Assembly (NCBI GenBank): GCA_018656865.1
Contig: JABHYO010000187.1
Location: forward strand, 25,716-89,715
Length of the DNA stretch: 64,000 bases
Source: Gammaproteobacteria bacterium
GTDB taxonomy: Bacteria > Pseudomonadota > Gammaproteobacteria > Pseudomonadales > Azotimanducaceae
Direction of reading: 5' to 3'
The notes under the pieces are model-generated. The model had not been told where the DNA came from. It ran no database searches and saw only the letters and a program-made list of their open reading frames with translations. This document shows positions 1 through 13,199 of this stretch, piece after piece; position 1 is the first letter of the stretch, and each line of letters begins with the position of its first letter. Position numbers and translations under genes: made by a program.

Positions 1-220
1 CTCGAAGAAACGCACCAGATCGATAGCCCGCCCCAGGCAGCTTGCCATGGCGCTGGCAAAGGAGTTGACTAACCATAGTCTGCCAGAGATCGGCGATTCG
101 TTCGGAGGCAGGGATCATACGACAGTGCTTCATGCCTGTAGGAAGATTGAAGAACTAAGAGAGAGCAGTCGGGATATTCGGGAAGACTATAACAATCTTC
201 TAAGACTGCTGACAGGGTAG
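1..220 (+). CDS. dnaA: Chromosomal replication initiator DnaA, 3' end only (truncated by window start)
   Basis: Frame 2 reads ...[57 protein letters not shown], the DnaA domain IV signature ([11 protein letters not shown]); followed by dnaN-recF-gyrB. Not in the ORF track because it is open at the 5' edge. Confidence 0.97.
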   Translation, partial: SKKRTRSIARPRQLAMALAKELTNHSLPEIGDSFGGRDHTTVLHACRKIEELRESSRDIREDYNNLLRLLTG

Positions 221-256
221 AAGGTTGGGCCAGAGGGTGCTGGCACAGGAAATCAA

Positions 257-1354
257 ATGAAGTTCACGATTAATCGGGAAAAGCTGCTTGAGCCGCTACA
301 CCTCGCTTGCGGTGTGGTTGAGAGAAAACAGACTGCGCCGATATTGTCCAATATTCTCCTTTGTGCTGAAGGTGGTAGCCTCGTTATAACCAGTTCCGAT
401 GAGGAAGTGGAACTGACGGTTACTATTGCCGAAGTCTCCATCGAGGATGAAGGTGAGGTGACCGTTCCAGCGCGGAAATTGATGGATATCTGTCGAAGTC
501 TGCCTGATAACGCTGACATGACTGCGTGCCTGGATGGGAACAGGGTGGCTATTGATAGCGGACGGTTTAGTTCGTACCTGGCAACACTGCCTTCAGCAGA
601 GTTCCCCAGCATCGAGGTAGGATCGCCGGATGTTGCCATTCCTTTGCCTGTTGCCGACCTTCGCAAACTTCTGCAGAGAACCAGTTTCGCAATGGCTCAG
701 CAGGACGTCCGTTACTTTTTTAACGGTGTGCTGCTGGAAGTTGAGGACGAAACAGTACGCTTCGTGGCTACAAACGGTCAGCGACTGGCGACCAGTCACG
801 TAAAACTGGAAGAGAGCCTGGGCAGCCACCAGTTCATCATCCCTCGAAAAGCTGTAGGTGAATTGTCGCGGATACTTGATGGGGAGGATACCGTCAGCCT
901 CAATTTCACATCGAGCCACATGTTGCTCGAAAGGCCGGGGCTCAAACTAATCACCAAACTAATTGACGCGACCTACCCGGATTACACCAGAGCAATTCCA
1001 ACGGCCGGGAATAAGATGGTCGTTGCAGATAGACAATTATTGAAAGAAGCGCTATCAAGAACGGCAATTCTTTCCAATGAACTTTATCGCAATGTGCGGC
1101 TGATCGTGATGCGGGATAAACTCGACATGCATGCCAACAATCCGCAGCAGGAAGAGGCTGAAGAAAGTATCGCGGTTGAGTATGACGGCGAAACACTGGA
1201 AATTGGATTCAATGTCAGTTATTTAATTGAGGCTCTATCGGTCATGCAGGGCGAGAAGGTGAGGATCACATTAATGGATGCGACCAGCGCCTGTGTGCTC
1301 GAAGATGTGAATGATACGGAATCGTTGTACGTGATAAGCCCCATGGTGCTTTAG
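257..1354 (+). CDS. dnaN: DNA polymerase III beta sliding clamp, paralog 1 (divergent)
   Basis: 365 aa, full-length beta-clamp similarity (VPARKLMDICR, AMAQQDVRYFFNG, AILSNE, NNPQQEEAEE, GFNVSYL), but altered cleft motifs ATNGQRL and C-terminus YVISPMVL. Confidence 0.93.
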   Translation: MKFTINREKLLEPLHLACGVVERKQTAPILSNILLCAEGGSLVITSSDEEVELTVTIAEVSIEDEGEVTVPARKLMDICRSLPDNADMTACLDGNRVAIDSGRFSSYLATLPSAEFPSIEVGSPDVAIPLPVADLRKLLQRTSFAMAQQDVRYFFNGVLLEVEDETVRFVATNGQRLATSHVKLEESLGSHQFIIPRKAVGELSRILDGEDTVSLNFTSSHMLLERPGLKLITKLIDATYPDYTRAIPTAGNKMVVADRQLLKEALSRTAILSNELYRNVRLIVMRDKLDMHANNPQQEEAEESIAVEYDGETLEIGFNVSYLIEALSVMQGEKVRITLMDATSACVLEDVNDTESLYVISPMVL

Positions 1355-1359
1355 GTTAA

Positions 1360-1383
1360 AGGTTAGCGAGCGCTTACTAACCT
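1360..1383 (+). other. Small hairpin between the two dnaN genes
   Basis: AGGTTAG (1360-1366), 10-nt loop, CTAACCT (1377-1383); no T-tract follows. Confidence 0.45.
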
Positions 1384-1421
1384 GCGGGGTAATGAAAGGC
1401 GCTCAGCAATTGGATACAAGT

Positions 1422-2522
1422 ATGAAGTTTTCTGTGAATCGAGAATCCCTCTTGCGACCACTGCAACAGGTCGCCGGAGTCGTTGAGCGCAAACAGACAC
1501 TGCCGGTGTTGTCCAATCTGCTTCTTCAGGTTCAGGACGATAAGCTATCGATGACTGGGACTGATCTGGAGGTCGAACTCATTGGGCGGGTTGGGGTCTC
1601 TGATGCAGAGCCGGGCGACATTACGGTACCGGCACGGAAACTGGTCGATATTTGTCGTGAGATTCCAGATAAGGCAAACATTGATTTTTCTTTAAATGAA
1701 AACCGGATAGAAATCAGGTCAGGCCGTTTCCGTTCGACATTGTCCACGTTACCCGCAGTAGATTTTCCCTCGGTGGATCATTCCGATCCGGAGTTGACTA
1801 CTGAGTTGGACAGCAAAGCATTCAAGAACCTGCTTGATAAAACAGCTTTTGCGATGGCGCAACAGGATGTCAGGTATTTTCTAAACGGCATGCTTATCGA
1901 AATTGGCGAGGGTCATGTCAGATCAGTAGCGACGGATGGGCATCGCCTGGCCATGAGCGATCTGGATCAGGAAGGGCTCACGGGTGACGTTAAGCAGGTG
2001 ATCGTGCCCCGTAAGGGAGTGATTGAAATACAGCGATTGCTACAGGAACTGGAAGACAAGGTTGCTGTTGCTGTTGGCAGCACGCATTTATGTGCAACAT
2101 CGAGCATGTTCACGCTGACAACCAAACTTGTCGACGGTAAGTTTCCGGACTACCAGCGTGTGATACCGCGCGATGGTGACAAGATCGTTATGGCTGATAA
2201 ACAGGAGTTGCGTCAGGCGCTGAGTCGAACGGCCATATTGTCGAACGAAAAGTTTAGGGGAATTCGTTTTTCACTGGCATCTGGACAGTTGCAGTTGTCT
2301 GCTAACAATCCCGAGCAGGAGGAGGCGGAGGAGACCGTTTCTGTCGAATATCAAGGTGACAGCCTGGAGGTTGGGTTCAATGTCAGCTACCTGCAGGATG
2401 TGCTCTCGGTGATTGAAAATGAAAGAGTTCGAGTAACACTTGCCGATGCCAATAGTAGCGCAGTGCTTGAAGATCCAGAGTTGGAGGACGCAATCTACGT
2501 CGTTATGCCGATGAAGTTATGA
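1422..2522 (+). CDS. dnaN: DNA polymerase III beta sliding clamp, paralog 2 (canonical)
   Basis: MKFSVNRESLLRPLQQVAGVVERKQTLPVLSNLLL..., canonical ATDGHRLAM, FPDYQRVIP and C-terminal YVVMPMKL. ORF track starts at 1392; the Met at 1422 aligns with known DnaN starts. Confidence 0.97.
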   Translation: MKFSVNRESLLRPLQQVAGVVERKQTLPVLSNLLLQVQDDKLSMTGTDLEVELIGRVGVSDAEPGDITVPARKLVDICREIPDKANIDFSLNENRIEIRSGRFRSTLSTLPAVDFPSVDHSDPELTTELDSKAFKNLLDKTAFAMAQQDVRYFLNGMLIEIGEGHVRSVATDGHRLAMSDLDQEGLTGDVKQVIVPRKGVIEIQRLLQELEDKVAVAVGSTHLCATSSMFTLTTKLVDGKFPDYQRVIPRDGDKIVMADKQELRQALSRTAILSNEKFRGIRFSLASGQLQLSANNPEQEEAEETVSVEYQGDSLEVGFNVSYLQDVLSVIENERVRVTLADANSSAVLEDPELEDAIYVVMPMKL

Positions 2523-3607
2523 GTCTCAATTGGCTTTTTGCCACTGGATTCAGAAATCTCATCGATACGCAGCTGGAGCTGAAACCCGGTATCAACCTCC
2601 TTTTTGGCGAGAATGGCAGTGGCAAGACCAGCCTGCTGGAGTCGGCCTACTTCCTTTCGTCAGCAAGATCTTTTAGAACAACCCTTCACGATCCACTGAT
2701 CCAGCGTGGTCAGGATGGTTGCCTGGTTCGTGGTGAACTCGAGCGGCAGGGGCGAACCTGGCGTGTTGGCATCACGCGAGATCGGAGTGGGGAACGGCAG
2801 ATTCGGATAAACGACGAGAGCTGTCAAAAGGCTAGTGAACTGGCGAGTTTGTTACCGACCCTCGTGCTTAGTCCCGAGTCTTTAGATATGTTGCTGGGAC
2901 CTCCAGAACAGCGACGTCGATTCCTAAACTGGGGATTGTTTCACGTGGAACCAGGTTTTACCGTGCGCTGGGAAGAAGCTAACAGGGCTCTCAGGCAACG
3001 GAACCGAATCCTGAGAGAGGGAATTAGCACGCCAACGGAACTGAATGCCTGGTCAATCCAGCTGGCCGGGCTTGCCGAGGGTCTGGATCTGGCGCGAGGT
3101 CTATATATAGAGCAATACCGACCCGTATTTTTGGAGGTCGTGTCGCAGTTGTCGGGTATGAGTGGAGTCAGCCTGGAATACCACCGAGGCTGGGGTGAAG
3201 ATACAACGCTTCTGGAAGTCTATGAACGAGACGCTGAAAGTGACAAAAAAAGAGGCTTTACACAGAAGGGTTTTCAGCGCGCAGATGTTAGAATAACCAT
3301 CAATGGTCAGCCCGCAGTTAAAGTCTGTTCCCGAGGTGAACTCAAAGCTCTTGTCTGGGCCATGATTCTGGCTCAGGGAGCGGTAGCAAACCAGCAGGAA
3401 GACCGCGAAACCCTATATTTAATTGACGATCTTGCGTCAGAATTCGACGTCGACCATAGACGGCGTGTTGGCGACTATTTGGCAGCGACTGGTAAGCAGG
3501 TCTTGTTGACAGGTGTCGAAAAAAAGGCGCTCATGGCCAGTTGCGACGGTAAGTTCGAGCGATTGTTTCACGTGGAACAAGGGCGCGCAAAAGTTCGGGA
3601 GAACTAG
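2519..3607 (+). CDS. recF: DNA replication/repair protein RecF
   Basis: Walker A LLFGENGSGKTSLLES, LSPESLDMLLGPPEQRRRFLNW, LLIDDLASEFD; ATGA overlap with dnaN. Confidence 0.97.
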   Translation: MSLNWLFATGFRNLIDTQLELKPGINLLFGENGSGKTSLLESAYFLSSARSFRTTLHDPLIQRGQDGCLVRGELERQGRTWRVGITRDRSGERQIRINDESCQKASELASLLPTLVLSPESLDMLLGPPEQRRRFLNWGLFHVEPGFTVRWEEANRALRQRNRILREGISTPTELNAWSIQLAGLAEGLDLARGLYIEQYRPVFLEVVSQLSGMSGVSLEYHRGWGEDTTLLEVYERDAESDKKRGFTQKGFQRADVRITINGQPAVKVCSRGELKALVWAMILAQGAVANQQEDRETLYLIDDLASEFDVDHRRRVGDYLAATGKQVLLTGVEKKALMASCDGKFERLFHVEQGRAKVREN

Positions 3608-6555
<2,948 letters not shown>

Positions 6556-6582
6556 GGGTGCGAACCTCGGCGGTATTCGTTT

Positions 6583-8634
6583 CTATTGTAGGAGCGAGAA
6601 ATCCGCAACTTCAAGAAATCTCTGACGAAGTTGTGCAAGTAGCGCCAGACGATTGTTCTTGAGCCGGTCGTCGTCACTCATCACCAGAACTTCATCAAAA
6701 AATCGATCAACAGGTTGTTGTAACCTGGCAAGCCTTTGCAGTTTTCCCTGGATATCCGTGGCGTCTGCGAGCTCTAGTTTCCCCAGTTCCAGATGTAGTT
6801 CGGTTTCTGCTTTCTCAGTCGCGAGCTCAGGATCGAAGTCTGGTAATGCTTCTGCATCCGTTTTCTTCAGGAGGTTGGCGACACGCTTATTTGCCGCAAC
6901 GATTTGCTCAGCAAAGGGTGATTCCCGAAATGCTTGAATCGATTTGATGACACCATCGATAATTGTGAGGTTCATACCGGTTGTGCCGCCGGCTAATGCG
7001 GCTTCAACGACATCGCGAGTGATACTCTGATCACCATAGTAGCCATGTAGTCTTTCTAAGACATAGGCACACGCCGGATCGGTGTCAAATGGTCGGTCGA
7101 AGAGTTGGGCACTGAATTCGAAGCAATCCGCAAGATCAAGCGACAGCCTGTTCTCGACGCAAATCCTGATAACACCGAGTGACTGTCGTCTTAGCGCGAA
7201 AGGATCTCTCGACCCGGTCGGGGGCTGATCAATGCCAAAGAGGCCAGTTAGGGTATCGATTTTATCGGCAAGTGAAACACATGAAGCAACAGGAGTATCC
7301 GGCAGCTCGCCACCGGATTGAATAGGTCGGTAGTGCTGTGCTATCCCCTTAGCAACATCGTCAGACAGGTTTTCGTGACGAGCATAGTATCCACCCATGA
7401 TGCCCTGGAGGTCCGGGAACTCGCCGACCATATCGCTGACTAGATCCGATTTTGCAAGAAAAGCGGCACGGCCAGCAGCACTCTCGTCAGCCCCGATATT
7501 TTTCGCGATAAAAGCAGCGAGCTTAGAGATTCGTAGTGCCTTGTCACCATAGGATCCCAGTTCAGTCTGAAAGACGACTGAACTCAACAGTTCGGCTTTG
7601 TCATCAAGGCTGGTTTTGGTGTCCTGACTAAAAAAGAAAGCTGCGTCAGAAAGTCTGGGTCTGATGACCCGCTCGTTACCTGAGATAACAACCTCAGGAT
7701 CGGTACTTTCGATATTCGAAACAGTGATGAAAACCGGCAGCAGACTGTCGGTTTCTTTCGATGTCAGATGAAAATAGCGCTGATGTTCCTTCATGGCCGA
7801 GATAAGCACTTCGGGCGGAACGGTAAGAAAATCCGCATCAAACCTGCCCTTGAGTGCAACGGGCCATTCGACCAGCGATGTGACTTCGTCGAGCAAATTT
7901 TCGTCAATCTCGAGATCTGCCTGCTCAGACTCCGCGATGGCGAGGATGGCATGCCGGATATTGTTACGCCGTTCATCAAAATCCACCATGACCTTTTGCG
8001 ATCTACACGCCTCGACATACTCGTTAGCACTTTCAATATTAAAAGCACCGTTGCTCATGAAACGGTGTCCCATGGAAGCTCTGCCTGATGTCAGTCCCAG
8101 GACATTGATCATGAGTTCGTCTTTACCGTAGAGGCTGACGATCCAATGTACGGGACGAACAAATTCTGTGCGGCTGCTACCCCAGCGCATGCGCCTTTCT
8201 ATCGGCAGGTCAGCGAGCGAACTTTCAAGCAGGGCAGGCAGTAGTTCAGTAAGCGGTGCGCCTGGCTTGCTGGCACGATACATGACCCATTCGCCTTTCT
8301 CTGTTTTCAGAGTCTCCAGCTCCGCGGGGTCGGAGACGCCACAGGATTTCATGAAACCCTGAAGGGCCTTACTTGGGTTCCCGTCGTCGTCATAGGCGGC
8401 TTTAATTGCCGGACCCTTACGCTCAACATGCTGCTCCGGTTGTCGATCGATGAGATCTTCAACAATGAGCGCCAGGCGGCGTGGTGTTGCGTGACTCTTG
8501 ACGGATTTGAAGCTGAGCGAAGCCTTGTCGAGTCCCGCTGAAAAAGTATCAGCCAACGCCAACCGTAACCGATCAAGGGATTTTGGTGGCAGCTCTTCTG
8601 TACCAATTTCAAGGAGCAGTGTTTCAGTTGGCAC
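6583..8634 (-). CDS. glyS: Glycine-tRNA ligase beta subunit
   Basis: [15 protein letters not shown] start, [24 protein letters not shown]; overlaps glyQ. Confidence 0.97.
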   Translation of the reverse strand: MPTETLLLEIGTEELPPKSLDRLRLALADTFSAGLDKASLSFKSVKSHATPRRLALIVEDLIDRQPEQHVERKGPAIKAAYDDDGNPSKALQGFMKSCGVSDPAELETLKTEKGEWVMYRASKPGAPLTELLPALLESSLADLPIERRMRWGSSRTEFVRPVHWIVSLYGKDELMINVLGLTSGRASMGHRFMSNGAFNIESANEYVEACRSQKVMVDFDERRNNIRHAILAIAESEQADLEIDENLLDEVTSLVEWPVALKGRFDADFLTVPPEVLISAMKEHQRYFHLTSKETDSLLPVFITVSNIESTDPEVVISGNERVIRPRLSDAAFFFSQDTKTSLDDKAELLSSVVFQTELGSYGDKALRISKLAAFIAKNIGADESAAGRAAFLAKSDLVSDMVGEFPDLQGIMGGYYARHENLSDDVAKGIAQHYRPIQSGGELPDTPVASCVSLADKIDTLTGLFGIDQPPTGSRDPFALRRQSLGVIRICVENRLSLDLADCFEFSAQLFDRPFDTDPACAYVLERLHGYYGDQSITRDVVEAALAGGTTGMNLTIIDGVIKSIQAFRESPFAEQIVAANKRVANLLKKTDAEALPDFDPELATEKAETELHLELGKLELADATDIQGKLQRLARLQQPVDRFFDEVLVMSDDDRLKNNRLALLAQLRQRFLEVADFSLLQ

Positions 8635-9553
8635 GGCTCAGCTCCTTCTCGACATAAGCGCGGATATTGTCGGATGCAAGTGGAAAACCCACCGCTCTTC
8701 TCGAGTCGAAATAGCTCTGCGCCACGTTCCTCGCCAGAGTTCTCACTCTCAATATGAAACGCTGCCTTTCCGTTACGGAGATGGCATGGCGAGCATCGAG
8801 CAAATTAAAAGCATGAGAGGCTTTCATCACGTATTCATAGGCAGGCAATGGCAGTCCTTCGTCCAGAAACCTTTGCGATTCTTTTTCACAAAAGTCGAAC
8901 TGATCGAACAGTGCATCGACATCGGCCAGATCGAAGTTGAACTTTGACATCTCAATCTCGTACTGGTGATAGACATCCGCATAGGTCACCTTGCCAAAGC
9001 CGGACTCGGTCCAGGTCAGATCCTTAAAGTCCTCCACTCCCTGTAGATAGAGCGCCAGTCTTTCCAAACCGTAGGTGATTTCTCCCATCACCGGATAGCA
9101 CTCAAGACCTCCCACCTGTTGGAAATAGGTGAATTGCGTAATTTCCATGCCGTCCATCCACACTTCCCAACCGAGACCCCAGGCACCGAGGGTCGGTGAC
9201 TCCCAGTTGTCCTCGACAAAGCGGATATCGTGGACCTTTGTATCGATGCCGAGATGTTCCAGAGACTGAAGGTAAAGTTCCTGGAAGTTATCGGGCGACG
9301 GCTTCATGACGACCTGGTACTGGTAGTAGTACTGATACCTGTTTGGGTTCTCACCGTACCGGCCATCCGTTGGCCGACGACAGGGTTGAACATATGCGGA
9401 TGACCAGTTTTCGGGACCGATGGCGCGCAGAAAGGTAGCCGGGTGAAAGGTACCAGCGCCCACTTCCATATCGTAGGGTTGCATCAATATGCAGCCCTTG
9501 TCAGCCCAGAAGGTCTGGAGGGCCAGAATTAAGTCCTGAAAAGTTAATGACAT
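8624..9553 (-). CDS. glyQ: Glycine-tRNA ligase alpha subunit
   Basis: [46 protein letters not shown]. Confidence 0.98.
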   Translation of the reverse strand: MSLTFQDLILALQTFWADKGCILMQPYDMEVGAGTFHPATFLRAIGPENWSSAYVQPCRRPTDGRYGENPNRYQYYYQYQVVMKPSPDNFQELYLQSLEHLGIDTKVHDIRFVEDNWESPTLGAWGLGWEVWMDGMEITQFTYFQQVGGLECYPVMGEITYGLERLALYLQGVEDFKDLTWTESGFGKVTYADVYHQYEIEMSKFNFDLADVDALFDQFDFCEKESQRFLDEGLPLPAYEYVMKASHAFNLLDARHAISVTERQRFILRVRTLARNVAQSYFDSRRAVGFPLASDNIRAYVEKELSRAN

Positions 9554-9633
9554 GTTGTTACAGCTTAGAGTTGTCTGGACAAAAAAGTGCGTAAGTATAC
9601 ATCGACGCCAGCAAATCAGATAACCTCACCGCT

Positions 9634-10221
9634 ATGGCTGAAGACAACCATAGACGGTGTGCCTGGAGTGGTGAGGATCCGCTATACATTGCTTATCATG
9701 ATGAGGAATGGGGTGTGCCCTGCTTTGATGACGACAGTCTGTTCGAGTTTCTATTGCTCGAAGGAGCTCAGGCAGGGCTTGCCTGGATCACTGTGCTGCG
9801 CAAACGAGAGGGATATCGGCGGGCGCTCGAAGGGTTTGATGCGGGGAGGATCGCTCGCTACGGTAAAAAACAGGTGGGTCGGCTAATGAACGATACGGGA
9901 ATCATCCGTAATCGCCTTAAGATCGAAAGTGCGATCACCAATGCGAGAGCATTTCTGGACATTCAGGAACGTCAGGATAGTTTCTCTGAGTACATCTGGC
10001 AGTTTGTCGAGGGAGCCCCCGTACAGAACCGCTTTCGTTCAATGTCCAGGATTCCAGCATCGACCGTTGTGTCCGAGCAGATGTCCAGGCAGCTAAAAAA
10101 AGAAGGATTCAAGTTCGTCGGTCCAACCATCTGTTATGCCTATATGCAGGCCACAGGCATGGTGAACGACCATCTGGTGAACTGTTACCGGCATGAAGCC
10201 TGTCAAAAGCTTGCCCTGTGA
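9634..10221 (+). CDS. tag: DNA-3-methyladenine glycosylase I
   Basis: RCAWSGEDPLYIAYHDEEWGVP, LEGAQAGLAWITVLRKREGYR, KFVGPTICYAYMQATGMVNDH. Confidence 0.95.
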   Translation: MAEDNHRRCAWSGEDPLYIAYHDEEWGVPCFDDDSLFEFLLLEGAQAGLAWITVLRKREGYRRALEGFDAGRIARYGKKQVGRLMNDTGIIRNRLKIESAITNARAFLDIQERQDSFSEYIWQFVEGAPVQNRFRSMSRIPASTVVSEQMSRQLKKEGFKFVGPTICYAYMQATGMVNDHLVNCYRHEACQKLAL

Positions 10222-11096
10222 ACACATTGATCAGCTTTTTACTTGGCCTGCTGGCAAGACTACCAAGGGGGGTATTGCAGTCCGTTGGTATCGTCGTTGG
10301 CCTGGTGAATCACTTTCTTAACACCCGGGCCGCGAGGGTCACGTCGGTCAATCTGGCTTTGTGTGGTATGGACCCCGGCCTTAGAAAGAAGAGCCTGATC
10401 GAAACGGGTAAGACCCTGCTGGAGACACCGGCGACCTGGCTGGCTCCGACCGACAGGATCGATGATTGGATTTGTCATGTTCATGGCGTCGACCTGCTTG
10501 AGCAGGCTATTGAATCGGAAAGAGGCTTGCTGATCCTGCTGCCGCATTTAGGTAACTGGGAACTCATCAATGTCTTCTATCGTCGCTACGGACTCATGAC
10601 AGCCCTCTACCACCCTCCCAAGAGGAAAGTCATGCGGTCGCTCATGGCAGAGGTCCGGGGTCAGCATGGTAACGAGATGGTGCCGACAACCCGGCAGGGT
10701 CTGGCGAGGTTATATCGGGCTCTGAACGAAGGCAGAACAGTGGTGGTCCTGCCGGATCAGATACCTACCTCTGGCCGATACATCCCGTTTATTGGTCCCC
10801 TGGCACTGACTGACGAGCTTTCGGTGCGACTATTGAAGAAAACCAGTGCCAGGGTGCTCGGTCTCTCTATCATCCGTCGTAACGATGGTCGCTTCGACAT
10901 TCATATCCTCGAGCCTGCCGATGAGATCTTCTCGGATGATATGGACGTTGCTTTAACTGCGATGAACGAACTGGTTGAAGAGGCCGTCCGCCTCGCCCCG
11001 GCCCAGTATCAATGGGAGTACAAGCGTTTTCGTGAGCGACCGGCTGGCGAGACCAAGATTTACCGTTTCAATAAACCACCTGAGGTTCATTCCTGA
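10218..11096 (+). CDS. Lysophospholipid/lipid A acyltransferase family protein (LpxL/HtrB-like)
   Basis: HLGNWE motif (LLPHLGNWELIN), VVVLPDQIP, QYQWEYKRFRERP; ATGA overlap with tag. Confidence 0.88.
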   Translation: MNTLISFLLGLLARLPRGVLQSVGIVVGLVNHFLNTRAARVTSVNLALCGMDPGLRKKSLIETGKTLLETPATWLAPTDRIDDWICHVHGVDLLEQAIESERGLLILLPHLGNWELINVFYRRYGLMTALYHPPKRKVMRSLMAEVRGQHGNEMVPTTRQGLARLYRALNEGRTVVVLPDQIPTSGRYIPFIGPLALTDELSVRLLKKTSARVLGLSIIRRNDGRFDIHILEPADEIFSDDMDVALTAMNELVEEAVRLAPAQYQWEYKRFRERPAGETKIYRFNKPPEVHS

Positions 11097-11668
11097 GGTT
11101 TTCTGGCGATGATATAGGCTCGTCCTGTAAGGGGATTTTCCGCGTTCTCGTTTCGACTCTCATCTCGGTAGGTCAAGATATCAAATCCGGAAAACATCCC
11201 CGGAAGTTCGTCCCGGGCCAATAGAAATTCTCTATTGCGGGGACCGATAGTGTCTGCCTTGTCTTCGGTAAAAGTCTGAAAGAGGATTAAACCCCCGGGT
11301 TTGCAGGCGCCGACCATCGCGGGGATCAGCTGCCGGTCCAGGTAGTGGCAATTGAGGATCAGATCGTATGACTTACCAGCGAAGCATGATGGAGTTATGT
11401 CGACCGTTGATGCATTGATCTCGAGTCCGGCTTCAGCAGCTTCTTGCTGAAGCGCTGTGATTGCAACATTTGAGATGTCCCAGGCATCGACTTTCATGCC
11501 GGCCCGGGCGAGAGCCAGCGTATTGACACCGCGGCCACAGGCGATGTCGCAGGCATGACCCTGGTCCGGTATCAGGTCCACGTTGTCGATCAAGACAGCA
11601 GCCGGACGGCCCTGTTGGGATCCCTCCGAATAGATGCGGTTCCACTTTGATTTTCTGTCCTGGTCCAT
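11087..11668 (-). CDS. Class I SAM-dependent methyltransferase (TehB-like)
   Basis: ACDIACGRGVNTLALARAGMKVDAWDISNVAI motif I; DLILNCHYLDRQL; converges with the upstream acyltransferase, 10-nt overlap. Confidence 0.85.
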   Translation of the reverse strand: MDQDRKSKWNRIYSEGSQQGRPAAVLIDNVDLIPDQGHACDIACGRGVNTLALARAGMKVDAWDISNVAITALQQEAAEAGLEINASTVDITPSCFAGKSYDLILNCHYLDRQLIPAMVGACKPGGLILFQTFTEDKADTIGPRNREFLLARDELPGMFSGFDILTYRDESRNENAENPLTGRAYIIARKPQE

Positions 11669-11695
11669 GGGTGTTCTCTATCTTCTTTGGATAGT

Positions 11696-13144
11696 CTATT
11701 TCCGCCAGAACATGGGTGAGAAAAGTACAAGCAATGTGAAGATCTCAAGGCGACCCAACATCATAGTGAAGCAGAGCATCAGTTTGGCGTTGTCTGTTAG
11801 ACCGGCATAGTTGAGCGCTACCTCACCGAGACCCGGTCCAAGATTATTGAGGGTGGCACCGACGGCAGAGAACGCTGAAAGAAAATCAAGACCAGTCATC
11901 ACCAGTGCCAGTTGCATAAAAAGAAACACGATGACGTATACGGAGAAAAACCCCCACACCGCTTCCATGATTTGCTCGGGCACTCGTTGATGATTCACCT
12001 TCACTGGAAAAACTGCATTGGGGTGAATGAGGCGGTGCACTTCCCTTAACCCCTGCTTGCAGATCAGCAGGACGCGAATGACTTTCAAACCACCGCCGGT
12101 AGATCCGGCACAGGCACCGGTAAAGGCACCGAAGAAGATCAGGTAAGGCAACATACCGGGCCATGCAGCGAAATCCGTGGTGGCAAAACCCGTGGTGGTA
12201 AAAATCGACACTACTTCAAACAAACCCATTCTGATGGACTGACCAGGGCTCAGTACATTTTCCAGCCAGAGACCTGTGGTGACGATTACCGTCGATATCG
12301 CAAGAATCGAGAGGTAGAAACGCACCTCATCATCCCGTAAATAGTGAAGCGCTGATTTTTCCTTGAGAGCGAAGAAATGAAGTCCGAAATTGATTCCGGC
12401 GAGTATCATAAAGAATATAGCGATTGATTCGATGATGGCGGAATCAAAGTAACCGATAGAGGCATCATGGGTTGAGAAACCTCCGATAGCGATGGTTGAG
12501 AAGCTGTGACAGACCGCATCAAAGAGACTCATGCCCGCGGCCCAATAAGCCAGTGCACAAACGACCGTTAGACCGAGGTAAATCGACCAGAGGGCGAGCG
12601 CTGTTTCCTTGATACGGGGTGTCAGTTTTGAGTCCTTTACAGGACCTGGTGTCTCAGCCCGGTAAAGCTGCATGCCGCCAATGCCAAGCATCGGTAGTAC
12701 GGCGACGGCCAAAACGATGATTCCCATACCCCCGAGCCACTGAAGTTGTTGGCGGTAGTAGAGAATGGACTCAGGTAGGTGATCTAAACCGACGATGACT
12801 GTGGCGCCCGTTGTTGTCAGTCCTGAAAAAGACTCAAACAGTGCATCTGGTAGGGAAAGGCCAAGCCCCCCTTCGTTGATAAAAGGCAGTGCACCGAAAA
12901 TCCCGAGTGCCAGATAGTAGAAAACGGTTACCAGAAAACCATCCTTGATACGCATATCGGCATCGTTTCGGTGGAATACCAACCAGAGAAATAGGCCGAC
13001 AACGAAAGTGATTGTAAATGCCAACAGGAAAACCACTTCCACTCCGTCCTGAAAAATGAGGGAAACGATGACGGGAGGCAGCATCGTAACGCTGAACATC
13101 ATCATCAGAATACCGAGGACACGAAGGGCGATTTGAATGTGCAC
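11696..13144 (-). CDS. trkH: Trk potassium uptake protein TrkH
   Basis: Polytopic protein with TTTGATV, TIAIGGFSTHD, TTTGFATTD, CAGSTGGGLKVIR selectivity-filter loops. Confidence 0.95.
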   Translation of the reverse strand: MHIQIALRVLGILMMMFSVTMLPPVIVSLIFQDGVEVVFLLAFTITFVVGLFLWLVFHRNDADMRIKDGFLVTVFYYLALGIFGALPFINEGGLGLSLPDALFESFSGLTTTGATVIVGLDHLPESILYYRQQLQWLGGMGIIVLAVAVLPMLGIGGMQLYRAETPGPVKDSKLTPRIKETALALWSIYLGLTVVCALAYWAAGMSLFDAVCHSFSTIAIGGFSTHDASIGYFDSAIIESIAIFFMILAGINFGLHFFALKEKSALHYLRDDEVRFYLSILAISTVIVTTGLWLENVLSPGQSIRMGLFEVVSIFTTTGFATTDFAAWPGMLPYLIFFGAFTGACAGSTGGGLKVIRVLLICKQGLREVHRLIHPNAVFPVKVNHQRVPEQIMEAVWGFFSVYVIVFLFMQLALVMTGLDFLSAFSAVGATLNNLGPGLGEVALNYAGLTDNAKLMLCFTMMLGRLEIFTLLVLFSPMFWRK

Positions 13145-13199
13145 TGAATTACCGCCTGTCGATGCGAATGGAGAAGTGAAGAAAATGTTTCATGGTGGA

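Noticed and set aside
1-256. Search for oriC/DnaA boxes near dnaA
   Set aside because: Only the dnaA 3' end is in the window; the usual origin region upstream of dnaA is not visible, and I saw no convincing DnaA-box cluster in the dnaA-dnaN gap.
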